Both the position numbers and the translations under genes were made by a program. From Pseudoalteromonas sp. DL-6 (GTDB lineage Bacteria > Pseudomonadota > Gammaproteobacteria > Enterobacterales > Alteromonadaceae), in contig NZ_CP019770.1 in the NCBI RefSeq assembly GCF_004328665.1, positions 2,418,001 to 2,482,000 on the forward strand: a stretch of 64,000 nucleotides of DNA, written 5' to 3'. The notes under the pieces were generated by a model. The model was not told the origin of the DNA and made no database searches. It saw only the letters and a list, made by a program, of their open reading frames with translations. Below, piece by piece: positions 9,753 to 20,571 of this stretch. Position 1 is the first letter of the stretch; each line of letters starts with the position of its first letter.

Positions 9753-9775
9753 CTATGAATAAAAAAGGAAATAAT

Positions 9776-10159
9776 ATGAATAACACTCAAGAACTAATTC
9801 ACTTTACAGTTAACATTGTACTAGGCAGTGACGACGAAGCTAACTTTACATATTCTATAGATGGTAAAGAAGTGACTGGCGGCGGAGTTGTAAGAACCGA
9901 GACTGCGGGCATTTATAGTTTAGATGAAACCACAATTGAAAATGGATTTTTATTTACTGGCGCGACTATTACTGATATCGATAAAGAAACGCCTTGCGCC
10001 CAAAACTTCAGCTTTAAAGTAAGCGATAATGGCCGCAAAATTACTATTATCGATACCGATGAAAACCCAGGTACTGCCTGTTTGATATTTAATGTTGAGT
10101 GCAACGGCACAGCCTATGAAAGCACTGATCCGCAAGTTGAAAATAGAGGTGAAAATTAA
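9776..10159 (+). CDS. Small acidic beta-rich protein coupled to STAND gene
   Basis: Unrecognised product of 127 residues, acidic, with alternating hydrophobic positions (TVNIVLGSDDEANFTYSID) suggesting a beta sandwich, three cysteines and no signal peptide. Two starts are possible: ATG 9749, which overlaps the STAND stop by 4 bp, and ATG 9776, which has AAGGAA at 9765-9770. I prefer 9776 for its ribosome site. The ending STDPQVENRGEN recalls short proteins some annotations call DP-EP family; that is unverified memory. Coupling to the STAND regulator suggests they work together. Confidence 0.55.
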   Translation: MNNTQELIHFTVNIVLGSDDEANFTYSIDGKEVTGGGVVRTETAGIYSLDETTIENGFLFTGATITDIDKETPCAQNFSFKVSDNGRKITIIDTDENPGTACLIFNVECNGTAYESTDPQVENRGEN

Positions 10160-10487
10160 TTAACAACGATTAATTATTAATTTTTAAATTGCACAGAGCT
10201 GATTTATTCCTTTGCAATTTTATAAGCCAAACACTTTAACGTTTACACATACCAAGCAGCATCATTAATAACTATCCTTTATTACTAATTTATAATAAAA
10301 ACCTCAACTTTCAATTGCTGAGTAACTAATTTTCACCTTGCATAGGTTACTTAAAACCTGTGCAAACATGCTTTTTATCATTAAATATCAGCAAGTTAAA
10401 AACAGAAGATTACCGAAAGGTTTAATTGCACTTTTTTAAGTAAATTTGTAGACATCAAAAACGTCTGTACCATGCTAAGGCTAAAAC
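10160..10487. other. AT-rich intergenic region
   Basis: 328 bp between the small acidic gene and the GGDEF gene. It is strongly AT-rich. I see no ORF of note, no strong terminator and no RNA gene; it presumably carries the promoter of the GGDEF gene. Confidence 0.5.
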
Positions 10488-11483
10488 GTGTCTAAACAAA
10501 TTAATAACAAAGAAACTGCAGCAATTAAAAATGATAAAGCGCTCTCCTTCGATTGTGCTTCATCGAGCCCTTTTTTAAATGCTCAATTTAGTGCTTTAAT
10601 TGAATTGTTTAATGGCACTGCTGAAGGAATATTTGTAATTAATGAACAAGGTGATTTTGAGTTTGTTAATCCAAAAGCTGCGCAATTGTTTGGTCACTCA
10701 CAGCAGTCATTGATTGGTGATAATTTATTAACATTTTTAAACGATGCCGACCTTGAAAAGTATAAGCAAACCCTATCGAATTGGATTAGCATTAAAGATA
10801 CAGCGCTAAGCTATGGCCCTAATGAAGTAACAATTAATAAAGCCAATGGCGATGTGATTGAAGCCGACCTATCAATCTCAAGCATGCCTAAAAGTATCGC
10901 ATCGGCGCAAAAGCTTTATGTGTGTATACTTCACGATCTTAGTACCCATAAAGCCATGTACAACCGTTTAAAAGTACAGGCCTCAACCGATCATTTAACT
11001 GGGCTTGCTAACCGTTTAGCTTTAGATGAGTCATTAAAAAAATATTGGCAAGAGAGTATTCAAAGCCAACAACCTCTAACCAGCATATTGATTGATGTTG
11101 ACCACTTTAAAAAATTCAACGACACCTATGGGCATATTAAAGGCGATAAATGCCTACAAAAAATTGCAAAGCTAATTTTACAGTGTGTACCCTCAAGAGA
11201 ATGTTTAGCGGCTAGGTATGGCGGTGAAGAGTTTGCAATAGTTTTGCCCCGTTGCGATATTAAAAGTGCAACCATTGTTGCAAAACAAATCGAGCAACTC
11301 GTTAATAAGATGACCTTCACAGATATTGGCTTACCACCAGAGGTTAAAATTACCATAAGCCAAGGTATAGCCTGTGAGCATCATAATCAATATAGGACAT
11401 ATGAAGCGCTTTTATGTGCAACCGATACAGCACTATACCGAGCTAAAAAAGAAGGACGCAATAGAATAAGCTCTATCATTTAA
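10488..11483 (+). CDS. PAS-GGDEF diguanylate cyclase
   Basis: 331-residue soluble protein with a PAS sensor (about residues 30-155, IFVINEQGDFEFVNPKAAQLFGH) and a C-terminal GGDEF domain with intact active site YGGEEF, so it should make c-di-GMP from two GTP. The RxxD inhibitory site expected five residues before the motif is absent, so product feedback through it is unlikely. The start is GTG 10488: TAAGG lies at 10476-10480, and the ATG at 10471 is out of frame and stops quickly. Confidence 0.85.
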   Translation: MSKQINNKETAAIKNDKALSFDCASSSPFLNAQFSALIELFNGTAEGIFVINEQGDFEFVNPKAAQLFGHSQQSLIGDNLLTFLNDADLEKYKQTLSNWISIKDTALSYGPNEVTINKANGDVIEADLSISSMPKSIASAQKLYVCILHDLSTHKAMYNRLKVQASTDHLTGLANRLALDESLKKYWQESIQSQQPLTSILIDVDHFKKFNDTYGHIKGDKCLQKIAKLILQCVPSRECLAARYGGEEFAIVLPRCDIKSATIVAKQIEQLVNKMTFTDIGLPPEVKITISQGIACEHHNQYRTYEALLCATDTALYRAKKEGRNRISSII

Positions 11484-11510
11484 CGAATTAGTAGCATTAT
11501 GCCCAAAACA

Positions 11511-11536
11511 AGCGCTAATAAATAGGAATTAGCGCT
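11511..11536. terminator. Hairpin between convergent genes
   Basis: 9-bp perfect stem AGCGCTAAT/ATTAGCGCT with an 8-base loop between the ends of the GGDEF and mgtE genes. There is no T-tract, so intrinsic termination is uncertain. Confidence 0.45.
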
Positions 11537-11550
11537 GAACTGAGACAGCT

Positions 11551-12903
11551 TCACAGTAGTAACAAACTACCTAATCCTAAAAAGGTTACAAAGCCGACAA
11601 TATCAGTGACTGTGGTTAAAATAACTGAGCCTGATAATGCAGGGTCAATTTTCATTTTATCTAAAATAGACGGGATCACTACGCCCGCCAATGATGCAGC
11701 CACTAAATTCAGCAGTATTGCCACAGTAATGGTTATACTAAGCATAATATCGTTAAACCATAGGAAAGTTAGCAAGCCAATCACTAAAGCCCATACCAAG
11801 CCATTTACCGCGCCCACACGCAGCTCTTTTTTAAGCAGTGCCTTACGGTTGGAGTCGGTAACCTGACCAAGCGCAAGACCACGCACTATAACCGTTAAGG
11901 TTTGGCTTCCGGCAATACCCCCCATTGAAGCGACAATCGGCATCAATACAGCTAAAGCAACCACTTGTTCTATGGTGGCGCCAAATAAACCAATAAACCA
12001 CGAGGCTAAAAATGCCGTCGCTAAGTTGATACCTAGCCAAATACCTCGGTTTTTAGCACTTTTGCGAACACTAGCAAATAGGTCTTCGTCTTCTCGTAAA
12101 CCACCAGCCTTTGCTGTGGCTTCGTCAGCGATTTCTTGACGTAATTCATAAGCTGATGCAATAGTTAATCGCCCTATTAGTTTGTTATCGGCATTAACCA
12201 CGGGCATGGCCATTTGTTCACTATGAATAACCACTTCAGCGGCTTCATATAAATCATGGTCTGCATGCAATGAGGTAAAGTCATGATTAGCTAAGGTCAT
12301 TAAACTCTCGTTATCATGCGCTTTTATCAGGTCATTAACTGCCACTTCGCCTATTAAGCTGCCTTTGCGGCTCACTAAATAAATCACTTCGCTGTACTGC
12401 GGTAACCCTTTGTGGAGTAACTTTTTAGCGCCGCCGGCTGTGAGTTTGTCTGACACCTTTAAAAAGTCAAAGCCAATCCAGTGACCTAGTTGCTCAGGCG
12501 TATATTGTTGCGCCAGCTCATATTGTTTGGTTTGTGCTTCATCAAGCTGCTTTTTTGCATAATCAATAAAGCGCTGCGGGATCACTTCTTCTAATTCAAG
12601 CAGCTCTTCAACGTTAACTTCGTCTAATAATTTAAAACCGTCACTGTCATCTAGGGTTTGCAGTAACCATAAACAGCTATCTTCACTTAAATTAACGAAA
12701 ATTTCGTGTTGCGTGTCTTCATCTAGTAAATGCCAAATTTCAAGGCGCTGCTCTTTAGGAATAGCTTCAAATAATAAGGATAAGTGTTCCGTTGATAAGG
12801 TTTGCTGAGCATCAATAAGTAATTTATTTTTGCGCTCAGTGGTATCACACTGCAATAAGTCGTTTATGAGTTGTGGTAACTGATCAACCGGATACTCTAT
12901 CAT
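11551..12903 (-). CDS. mgtE: Magnesium transporter MgtE
   Basis: 450-residue magnesium channel. It has the acidic helical N domain (repeats around ELLELEEVIPQRFIDYAKKQ), two CBS domains in the middle (about 130-250) that sense magnesium, and five C-terminal membrane helices with the conserved MPIVASMGGIAGSQTLTV segment that forms the pore. Length and order match the family. It is monocistronic on the minus strand. Confidence 0.93.
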   Translation of the reverse strand: MIEYPVDQLPQLINDLLQCDTTERKNKLLIDAQQTLSTEHLSLLFEAIPKEQRLEIWHLLDEDTQHEIFVNLSEDSCLWLLQTLDDSDGFKLLDEVNVEELLELEEVIPQRFIDYAKKQLDEAQTKQYELAQQYTPEQLGHWIGFDFLKVSDKLTAGGAKKLLHKGLPQYSEVIYLVSRKGSLIGEVAVNDLIKAHDNESLMTLANHDFTSLHADHDLYEAAEVVIHSEQMAMPVVNADNKLIGRLTIASAYELRQEIADEATAKAGGLREDEDLFASVRKSAKNRGIWLGINLATAFLASWFIGLFGATIEQVVALAVLMPIVASMGGIAGSQTLTVIVRGLALGQVTDSNRKALLKKELRVGAVNGLVWALVIGLLTFLWFNDIMLSITITVAILLNLVAASLAGVVIPSILDKMKIDPALSGSVILTTVTDIVGFVTFLGLGSLLLL

Positions 12904-13082
12904 TTAAAAACCCTAAAATAGTCTTTCACTATAAATTTACTGTAATAAGTAAGCACTTATTAATGAGAATAGCTAATAGTGTACATTAGACACGCATAAA
13001 AATATTAAAAAATCGCTGTGTTGTTAAATATTTATGGTTGTAGCGTGCTATTAACTATCGCGCTTTAGCTAAAAATAAAGCC

Positions 13083-13114
13083 AAAAAAAGCCGTAACTAA
13101 ACACGTTACGGCTT
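13083..13114 (-). terminator. Rho-independent terminator of chemoreceptor gene
   Basis: 10-bp perfect stem AAGCCGTAAC/GTTACGGCTT with a 7-base loop; on the minus strand it is followed by a T-run. It lies just after the chemoreceptor stop at 13141. Confidence 0.88.
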
Positions 13115-13140
13115 GATAAAAAATTAATAACTCAAGCTAT

Positions 13141-14808
13141 TTATATTTTAAATTGCCCCACTAGGTCACCCAAGTTCTCACCGCGTCCCGCTAAGTGCTT
13201 ACTAACTGAAGAAGTGGTTTTACTCGACTGCGTTAATTCATTAACAATTTCTTGAATAGCATACACGTTACGGTTAATTTCTTCTGTCACGCTGCTTTGC
13301 TCTGTTGCCGCTGTGGCAATTTGTGTACTCATATCATTAATGGTGGTCACGGACGTAGTTACCGCACCTAAGCTTTCAGATATAGCCCGTGAAGACTCAA
13401 CTGAGCGGTTACAGCTTTGTTGACTCGCATGCATTGCATCAACCGCTGCCGTTACTAAATTATGTAACTCGCTTAGCATTTCGTTAATTTCTAATGTGCT
13501 GTCTTGGGTTCTACTCGCCAGGCTTCTTACTTCATCAGCCACCACCGCAAACCCACGTCCTTGCTCACCTGCGCGTGCCGCTTCAATAGCCGCATTTAAT
13601 GCCAGTAAGTTTGTTTGTTCAGCAATGCCACCAATTACACTTAATACGCTATTAATTTTTTTAGATTGCTCACTCAACGAGTTAACCTGCTCCGCGGCTT
13701 GATTAATTTCGCTCATTAAGTTTGATACTTCGCTCAGTGAAACATCTACACAATCTTGCGCGTTGGCCACTTCTTTTGTCGCTGCCTGCGTTGATACCGC
13801 AACTTGCGTGGTATTTTGCGCTACCTCATGCGAGGTTGCTGACATTTCGGTAATCGCTGTTGCCACTAAATCGGTTTCATGGTTATGCTTTAATAATTTA
13901 TCTTCAATTAGTAATGTTTGCGTATTAATGTCTGAAGAAGCCGTTTTAACGTCACTTGTTACATCAACCACTCCGGCAATAATACTGTGTAGCTTACTCA
14001 CAAATACATTGAAAGATTCACCTAACTGACCAATTTCATCATGAGTATCTATTTCTAAACGTCGGGTTAAATCCCCCTCCCCTTTGGCAATATCGTCTAA
14101 GCTTTGCACCATACGTTTAATTGGTTTTAGCATATTATTAGAAGCGTACAACGCACCGGCTGCTGCTAAACCAAGCAGTAGAAGTGAGATTAAAACCAAA
14201 GTGGTCATTTTTTCGCTTAAATGGCGCTCCATGGTTGTTTGATATTTTACCAGTTCGGCTTCAATATCATCCATATATGTGCCAGTGCCTATCATCCAAT
14301 TAGTACCTGGGATCATGGCTGCATAACCAATTTTTTCGACTAAGCCGCTAGTATTGGGCTTTTGAAAATGATAAGTAAACGAGCCACCGCCTTTACGCGC
14401 TTGCTCAAGTAAGCCAACCACTATTTTTTTACCGTTAGGGTCGGTCATGCCTATTTTACTTTGCCCTTCTATCGCATCACCCAGTAATGCATGAAAAACA
14501 CTAATACCATCGGTATCATAAATAAAGTAGTAACCATCTTCACCAAAGGTTAAATCTCGCAACGCATCTTTAGCGTCTTGTTCATTTCCTTGCGCTAATT
14601 GGTATTGCACTACTTTAGAGCCGATTTCTATTTCTGTTCTTAATAGAGTTTGTTTATCAGCAATTAATTTAGTTTTGAACTCATTAAAGTTTTGCTGTTG
14701 ATTTTGCATCTCTAAATAATAAGAACCTGCCATAAAACTGATTAGTAATACAATCAAAGGTAAAACAGCCAGCAGTAGCAATTTGGTTTTTAAGCTTAAA
14801 TTACCCAT
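13141..14808 (-). CDS. Methyl-accepting chemotaxis protein, Cache sensor
   Basis: Transmembrane chemoreceptor of 555 residues. It has an N-terminal membrane helix, a periplasmic single Cache domain ([14 protein letters not shown] and later [14 protein letters not shown]), a second membrane helix near 190-210, HAMP, and a methyl-accepting domain with the conserved hairpin tip [20 protein letters not shown] that contacts CheA/CheW. Cache domains of this type often bind small organic acids; the ligand here is unknown. ATG 14808 is preferred over 14826 because GGAGAA precedes it. Confidence 0.92.
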   Translation of the reverse strand: MGNLSLKTKLLLLAVLPLIVLLISFMAGSYYLEMQNQQQNFNEFKTKLIADKQTLLRTEIEIGSKVVQYQLAQGNEQDAKDALRDLTFGEDGYYFIYDTDGISVFHALLGDAIEGQSKIGMTDPNGKKIVVGLLEQARKGGGSFTYHFQKPNTSGLVEKIGYAAMIPGTNWMIGTGTYMDDIEAELVKYQTTMERHLSEKMTTLVLISLLLLGLAAAGALYASNNMLKPIKRMVQSLDDIAKGEGDLTRRLEIDTHDEIGQLGESFNVFVSKLHSIIAGVVDVTSDVKTASSDINTQTLLIEDKLLKHNHETDLVATAITEMSATSHEVAQNTTQVAVSTQAATKEVANAQDCVDVSLSEVSNLMSEINQAAEQVNSLSEQSKKINSVLSVIGGIAEQTNLLALNAAIEAARAGEQGRGFAVVADEVRSLASRTQDSTLEINEMLSELHNLVTAAVDAMHASQQSCNRSVESSRAISESLGAVTTSVTTINDMSTQIATAATEQSSVTEEINRNVYAIQEIVNELTQSSKTTSSVSKHLAGRGENLGDLVGQFKI

Positions 14809-15205
14809 TATTTCTCCAATTAACATTATAAGCTATCAAGCTTTTTATTTTGCAGCCACTTAGCAACTACGTTTCCATTGTTTGTATTACTGACAACAGC
14901 GCTACACTTGTATATAAATTAAGCACAAACAGGGTTGTTGCGCAATTTAATACACTCGTATGTTAGTAAAACATACTAAAATCAACTTTATAACTAGACG
15001 ATAGTATAAAAGCAGTAATAAATAACTAATTTTTCTCATGCTATAAATTCTTACTAGTGCACAGCTTATTACCTTACGATTAAATCTTAACTAACCTCAG
15101 TAACACTATTTTAGCTTTAATGAAAATTAAATATTGGGCATCACACAAAGGCCTTGCTTTCTGAGTTAAAACACAAATAATGAAGCAACTAACTACTGGG
15201 TAAGA
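14809..15205. other. Divergent regulatory region, chemoreceptor / purU
   Basis: About 400 bp without a gene. The only structure I see is a perfect 7-bp inverted repeat GTATGTT/AACATAC with a 5-bp spacer at 14958-14976, placed between the divergent starts as an operator might be. No regulator is assigned. Confidence 0.4.
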
Positions 15206-16045
15206 ATGAGGAAAATGAGTTATATACTAACCACCCAATGCGCAGACGATATAGGTTTAATCGCCAAAATTACCGGACTGTGTAATGAGCATAATTTAAA
15301 TATTATTCGTAATAACGAATTTGTAGATAAAGATGCGCAGCGCTTTTTTATGCGCACAGAGCTTACAGGCGAACCACATACTGAGTTTTTGTCACAACTG
15401 CGCGATGTATTACCTGCTGGCGCAAAAGTGGCACTGCACGGCGAAGAAAAAACCAAAGTGGTACTATTAGCTACAAAAGAAGCTCATTGTTTGGGCGGCA
15501 TGTTACTTAAGCAATTTGAACAAGCCCTAAACATCGAGATACTAGCCGTTATCGCCAATTACCCTACTTTAGAGCCTCTAGTGAAAGGGTTTGATATTCC
15601 TTTTCATGTGGTTTCTCATGAAGGACTTACGCGCAGTGAGCACGACGAAAAAGTCGGTGACTTAATTGCCAGCTATAACCCAGACATTATTGGCCTAGCT
15701 AAATATATGCGTATTTTAAGCCCTGAATTTGTAGGTCGTTTTGAGGGTAAAATCATTAATATTCATCACTCATTTTTACCTGCTTTTATTGGTGCAAAAC
15801 CATATCATCAGGCGTTTGAACGTGGTGTGAAAATTATTGGTGCCACGGCTCACTTTGTTAATAATGAGCTAGACGAAGGCCCTATTATTTTACAAGACGT
15901 ATCGAGTGTGACTCATGCGAATACAGCTGAGATGATGGCTAAAATGGGTAAAGATGTGGAAAAAACGGTGTTTTGTAAAGCACTGCAACTAGCATCAGAA
16001 CATAAGCTGTTTATTAATGGCAATAAAACCGTGGTATTTTCATAA
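15206..16045 (+). CDS. purU: Formyltetrahydrofolate deformylase
   Basis: Hydrolyses 10-formyl-tetrahydrofolate to formate and tetrahydrofolate, balancing one-carbon pools. The N-terminal ACT domain (about 1-85, TTQCADDIGLIAKITGLCNE) binds effectors. The C-terminal formyltransferase-like domain carries the conserved INIHHSFLPAFIGAKPYHQA with catalytic His. An alternative start at 15215 has GAGG only three bases upstream, so 15206 is kept with some doubt. 279 residues, normal for the family. Confidence 0.93.
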   Translation: MRKMSYILTTQCADDIGLIAKITGLCNEHNLNIIRNNEFVDKDAQRFFMRTELTGEPHTEFLSQLRDVLPAGAKVALHGEEKTKVVLLATKEAHCLGGMLLKQFEQALNIEILAVIANYPTLEPLVKGFDIPFHVVSHEGLTRSEHDEKVGDLIASYNPDIIGLAKYMRILSPEFVGRFEGKIINIHHSFLPAFIGAKPYHQAFERGVKIIGATAHFVNNELDEGPIILQDVSSVTHANTAEMMAKMGKDVEKTVFCKALQLASEHKLFINGNKTVVFS

Positions 16046-16064
16046 TTAGCTTTATATCAAAATT

Positions 16065-16095
16065 AAAAATGCCAGCTACTAAGCTGGCATTTTTT
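16065..16095. terminator. Bidirectional terminator, purU / AbgT gene
   Basis: AAAAATGCCAGCT and its exact complement AGCTGGCATTTTT are separated by 4 bases between the convergent purU and AbgT genes. Confidence 0.92.
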
Positions 16096-16121
16096 ATAAG
16101 TAAATATTAAACCTTACCTAA

Positions 16122-17729
16122 TTAGGGTGTGTAATACGTTGGTGCCCCAGGGCCTACTGGCATACCTAAAACAAATACCCATAAATAAAACAGTACCACC
16201 CAGCCAACAAAGAAAATTAAGCTGTATGGCAACATAGTGGCTACCAAAGTACCTATTCCCATGTCTTTTTTGTATTTAGTGGCAACCGCGAGGATTAAAC
16301 CAAAGTAACTCATCATCGGAGTAATTAAGTTAGTTACTGAATCACCAATACGGTAAGCCGCTTGAATTGTCTCGGGGGCATAACCTATAAGCATCAGCAT
16401 AGGAACAAATATAGGTGCTGTTACTGCCCACTGCGCTGACGATGAGCCTAAAGTTAAGTTAACTAACGCACACATTAAAATAAACAGTACAAATACTTCC
16501 GGTCCAGTTAAGCTAAGTGCTTGTAGTAATGCGGCACCATTAATCGCTAAAATCGTACCTAAGTTAGTCCATTTAAAAAATGCCACAAACTGTGCAGCAA
16601 AAAACACTAATACAATGTACATGCCCATAGAGCTCATACTTTTGCTCATGGCATTGATCACGTCTTTATCATTTTTCATGGTACCAACCACGCGACCATA
16701 CACAAAACCTGGAATACCAAAGGTGACAAAAATAAACACCACAATCCCTTTTAAAAACGGAGAGTGAGCAACCAACCCCGTTTCAGGATTACGTAAAATA
16801 CCGTCGGCAGGAACAATAGTCCAAGCAAGTAACAATGAAACCAGAAGTAATGAAACCCCAGCCCATTTTAAACCTGATTTTTCTTTGTCAGTTAAACCCG
16901 CAATATTATTTTGAGCTAAATCTTCACTGGCTTCATCTGGATTATATTTACCTAAACGTGGCTCAACAATTTTCTCAGTAACAAGTGTGCCTAAAACAGC
17001 AATTAGCAACACCGAAATCATCATAAAATACCAGTTTGCTTCAGCGCCAACTTGGTAAGTTGGGTCAATCATTTGTGCTGCAGGCGTAGTAATACCCGCT
17101 AATAACGGATCGATAGTGCCAAGTAATAAATTAGCGCTATAGCCGCCCGATACACCAGCAAACGCTGCAGCAAGACCTGCAAGCGGATGACGACCTAAGC
17201 TATGAAATATCATTGCCGCTAGGGGGATCAATACTACATAACCCAGCTCAGACGCTGTGTTTGATAAAATAGCAGCGAAGACCACCATAAAGGTTACTAA
17301 GCGTTTAGATGCACCCATAACCATGCCACGCATTGCCGCAGACAATAACCCTGAATGCTCGGCAACACTCACACCTAATAGCGCCACTAACACCGTACCT
17401 AATGGAGCAAAGCTGGTAAAGTTAGTCACCAAGCCCGTTACAATACGCTGTAAGCCCTCAGCACTGAGTAAGCTAACCACTTCAATTACACCATCTGGAT
17501 CGCGCCCAGCAGAGCCCTCAGGACGAGGATCGATGGCACTTAGTCCAAACCAATCGGCAACGCCACTAAATAAAATAACGGCAATACAAAACAGCGCGAA
17601 TAAGGTAATTGGATGGGGAAGCATGTTCCCTAAAAATTCTACTGTGGCTAAAAATCGATTGAACCAGCCGCCCTTTGCGACCTGATTTTCATCTTGGGAT
17701 GTGTGTGGTGAGTCTATTGAGTCTGACAT
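16122..17729 (-). CDS. AbgT family transporter
   Basis: Membrane protein of 535 residues with about a dozen helices. It resembles AbgT (p-aminobenzoyl-glutamate) carriers: FLATVEFLGNMLPHPITLF at the N-terminus, NTASELGYVVLIPLAA, GTIDPLLAGITTPAAQ and the late GDSVTNLITPMMSYFGL. Members move p-aminobenzoyl-glutamate or export sulfonamides; substrate here is not determinable. It lies downstream of the acs/response-regulator block on the same strand but after a terminator, so it is probably separately transcribed. Confidence 0.88.
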   Translation of the reverse strand: MSDSIDSPHTSQDENQVAKGGWFNRFLATVEFLGNMLPHPITLFALFCIAVILFSGVADWFGLSAIDPRPEGSAGRDPDGVIEVVSLLSAEGLQRIVTGLVTNFTSFAPLGTVLVALLGVSVAEHSGLLSAAMRGMVMGASKRLVTFMVVFAAILSNTASELGYVVLIPLAAMIFHSLGRHPLAGLAAAFAGVSGGYSANLLLGTIDPLLAGITTPAAQMIDPTYQVGAEANWYFMMISVLLIAVLGTLVTEKIVEPRLGKYNPDEASEDLAQNNIAGLTDKEKSGLKWAGVSLLLVSLLLAWTIVPADGILRNPETGLVAHSPFLKGIVVFIFVTFGIPGFVYGRVVGTMKNDKDVINAMSKSMSSMGMYIVLVFFAAQFVAFFKWTNLGTILAINGAALLQALSLTGPEVFVLFILMCALVNLTLGSSSAQWAVTAPIFVPMLMLIGYAPETIQAAYRIGDSVTNLITPMMSYFGLILAVATKYKKDMGIGTLVATMLPYSLIFFVGWVVLFYLWVFVLGMPVGPGAPTYYTP

Positions 17730-17854
17730 ACCATGCTCTCTTAATTACAAAATGCCCGTAACCTAGCATTATTTTCTGAGCAGGTCATGTAATAAAGATG
17801 AATGACTTGTTATGTCATGGTAATTAACTAATTGGTTTGTTGTAATGGGATTGC

Positions 17855-17876
17855 AAAAAAGAGGCTCTCGCCTCTT
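17855..17876 (-). terminator. Terminator of response-regulator gene
   Basis: Minus-strand hairpin AAGAGGC-GAGA-GCCTCTT followed by a T-run, directly after the response-regulator stop at 17888. Confidence 0.88.
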
Positions 17877-17887
17877 ATTTAGTCTGC

Positions 17888-18538
17888 TTAGGCTTGCTCT
17901 ATGGGTTCTAGTTGTAGTTTTGCAGCAATTAAAACAGCTTGAGTTCGGTTATAAACACCGAGTTTTCTAAATATGGCAGTAATGTGTGCTTTGACTGTGG
18001 CTTCTGAAATGTGAAGCTCGTACGCAATTTGTTTATTCAGTAAACCTTCGTGCAAATATTGTAAAACGCGGTATTGCTGTGGAGTAAGTGATGCCACTTG
18101 TGCGGCAATTTCTCTATCTGCGCCTTCGATTTCAGCCACTTTACTTTTTAGCTCGGTTGGCAGCCAAGTATCGCCTTCAAGTATTTGGTTAATTGCGTTG
18201 GCAATATCGTCAGATGATGAAGACTTAGGAATAAACCCCATTGCCCCATAACCCATAACTTTCGAAACAATATTTACATCTTCACTACCCGAAACCACCG
18301 CAATAGGTAAGCTTGGGTAATCTTCACGTATACGGATCAAGCCGTATAAGTCACCGTTACCTGGCATGTGTAAATCTAGTAGTAATATATCAAGATCTTC
18401 TTGTTCGCTTAACACCTGCAATGTGCTATCAAAATCCGCTGATTCAAATACTTCCAAACCCGCAAACTTTGCACTCAAAGCGCCCTTTAGTGCTTCACGA
18501 AATAACGGATGATCGTCCGCTATTAAAAACTGACTCAT
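17888..18538 (-). CDS. crbR: NarL/LuxR-type response regulator, CrbR-like
   Basis: 216 residues: a receiver domain with acidic pocket ADD and phosphoacceptor Asp55 in LLLDLHMPG, then a LuxR-type helix-turn-helix (about 148-213, LTPQQYRVLQYLHEGLLNKQIAYELHISEATVKAH). It lies 92 bp downstream of acs on the same strand. In Vibrio, Shewanella and Pseudomonas the CrbS/CrbR two-component system activates acs, and CrbR genes sit near acs, so CrbR is a likely identity inferred from context. No partner kinase is in the window. Confidence 0.72.
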   Translation of the reverse strand: MSQFLIADDHPLFREALKGALSAKFAGLEVFESADFDSTLQVLSEQEDLDILLLDLHMPGNGDLYGLIRIREDYPSLPIAVVSGSEDVNIVSKVMGYGAMGFIPKSSSSDDIANAINQILEGDTWLPTELKSKVAEIEGADREIAAQVASLTPQQYRVLQYLHEGLLNKQIAYELHISEATVKAHITAIFRKLGVYNRTQAVLIAAKLQLEPIEQA

Positions 18539-18630
18539 TGTTCACTCCCAAAAATTCGGCTGCTGTCCAATAGACAACAGCCGATATACTACGTTTAGAA
18601 TCAACTTCTAATCAAGCTTTTAACGTGAAA

Positions 18631-20571
18631 TTAACGATTTAATCGATTTTCTACTAGCTCATCAACCACTGACGGATCAGCAAGTGTTGAGGTATCACCA
18701 AGCTGTTGGTACTCATTTGCCGCGATTTTACGTAAAATACGACGCATAATTTTGCCAGAACGTGTTTTTGGTAAACCTGGCGACCATTGAATCATATCGG
18801 GTGATGCTATTGGGCTTAGCTCTTTACGTACCCAATTACGGATCTCTTTGGTCAGCTCATCACTCACAGTAACGCCTTCATTAGGAGTTATGTAAACGTA
18901 AATACCTTGGCCTTTAATATCATGTGGGTAACCTACCACTGCCGCTTCAGCTACAGCTTCATGAGCAACTAATGCGCTTTCAATTTCAGCAGTACCTAAA
19001 CGGTGCCCAGACACATTAAGTACGTCATCAACGCGTCCTGTGATCCAATAATCACCGTCTTCATCGCGACGACAACCGTCACCAGTAAAGTACACACCAG
19101 GATAAGCGCTAAAGTAGGTTTGTTCAAAGCGCTCATGGTCGCCATACACAGTTCGTGCTTGTGAAGGCCAGCTATCTAAAATCACAAGGTTACCGTCAAC
19201 CGCACCTTCTAATGTATTGCCTTCAGCATCAAATAACGCCGGTGCAATACCAAAGAATGGACGAGTTGCAGAGCCAGGTTTCATATCGGTTGCACCTGGT
19301 AATGGCGCAATCATGATGCCACCGGTTTCAGTTTGCCACCAAGTATCTACAATTGGACAATTAGATTTACCAATTTTTTCATAGTACCAGGTCCATGCTT
19401 CTGGATTGATTGGCTCACCCACAGAACCTAAAATGCGCAAGCTGTCGCGATGTGAGCTGGCAATCGGCTCTTCGCCTTTGGCCATCAATGCACGAATGGC
19501 AGTAGGTGCTGTGTATAAAATTGTCACGTTATGTTTATCAACCACTTCACCCATACGACCTGCTGTTGGGTAAGTCGGTACGCCTTCAAATACGACTTGC
19601 GTACACCCATTAACGAGCGGCCCGTAAGCAATATAACTGTGACCTGTGATCCAGCCAACATCAGCACTACACCAAAAAATATCATCGTCTTTTAAATCAA
19701 AAATGTATTCGTGGGTCATAGATGAATAGACTAAATAGCCACCGGTGGTATGAACCACACCTTTAGGCTGACCCGTAGAACCCGAGGTATACAGAATAAA
19801 CAGCGGGTCTTCAGCATTCATGTGTTCAGGTTCGCACTCTGGCGCTTGATCTGCAACTAAGTCATGCCACCAAATATCATGGTCGTGCCAATCAACATCG
19901 CCTGACGTTAGTTTATGTACCACTACATGTTCAACAGTGGTGACTGAATCTTGTAATACGGCTTCATCTACATTGGCTTTGAGCGGAACACAGTTACCTG
20001 CACGTCGGCCTTCATCTGACGTGATCACCACTTTAGCGCCCGAGTCGTTAATACGATCCGCAATAGCTGACGGTGAAAAGCCACCGAATATAACTGAATG
20101 AATAGCACCTATACGGGCACAAGCTTGCATTGCGTATATAGCTTGTGGGCTCATTGGCATATAAATGGCTACACGGTCACCTTTTTTCACACCCAACTTT
20201 TTTAAACCATTGGCAAATTTAGCAACTTCATCATGTAGTTGTTGGTAGGTAATATTTTCGCTTTGCGAAGGATCATCGCCTTCCCAAATTAACGCTACTT
20301 TATCTGCTTTTGTTTTTAAGTGACGATCAATACAGTTATATGAGGCATTAAGGTAGCCATCTTCATACCATTTGATATTGATATGGCCTTTATCAAATGA
20401 AGTGTTTTTTACTTTTGAATATGGAGTAAACCAGTCAAGACGCTTACCGTGCTCAGCCCAAAACCCTTCAGGGTCCTCAATAGACTGTTTATACATCGTA
20501 TTATATTTTTCATTATCGACGAGCGCTGCGTTTTTAATGTGCGCAGGAACTGGATAGATACTTTGTGACAT
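18631..20571 (-). CDS. acs: Acetyl-CoA synthetase
   Basis: Converts acetate, ATP and CoA to acetyl-CoA through acetyl-AMP. 646 residues with adenylate-forming motifs [11 protein letters not shown] (about 265) and [10 protein letters not shown] (about 413) and the C-terminal [12 protein letters not shown] containing the lysine that is reversibly acetylated in homologues. ATG 20571 is chosen over the TTG at 20583 because GGAGAC is correctly spaced before it. It diverges from a DcaP-like porin gene and has a likely dedicated regulator downstream. Confidence 0.95.
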   Translation of the reverse strand: MSQSIYPVPAHIKNAALVDNEKYNTMYKQSIEDPEGFWAEHGKRLDWFTPYSKVKNTSFDKGHINIKWYEDGYLNASYNCIDRHLKTKADKVALIWEGDDPSQSENITYQQLHDEVAKFANGLKKLGVKKGDRVAIYMPMSPQAIYAMQACARIGAIHSVIFGGFSPSAIADRINDSGAKVVITSDEGRRAGNCVPLKANVDEAVLQDSVTTVEHVVVHKLTSGDVDWHDHDIWWHDLVADQAPECEPEHMNAEDPLFILYTSGSTGQPKGVVHTTGGYLVYSSMTHEYIFDLKDDDIFWCSADVGWITGHSYIAYGPLVNGCTQVVFEGVPTYPTAGRMGEVVDKHNVTILYTAPTAIRALMAKGEEPIASSHRDSLRILGSVGEPINPEAWTWYYEKIGKSNCPIVDTWWQTETGGIMIAPLPGATDMKPGSATRPFFGIAPALFDAEGNTLEGAVDGNLVILDSWPSQARTVYGDHERFEQTYFSAYPGVYFTGDGCRRDEDGDYWITGRVDDVLNVSGHRLGTAEIESALVAHEAVAEAAVVGYPHDIKGQGIYVYITPNEGVTVSDELTKEIRNWVRKELSPIASPDMIQWSPGLPKTRSGKIMRRILRKIAANEYQQLGDTSTLADPSVVDELVENRLNR

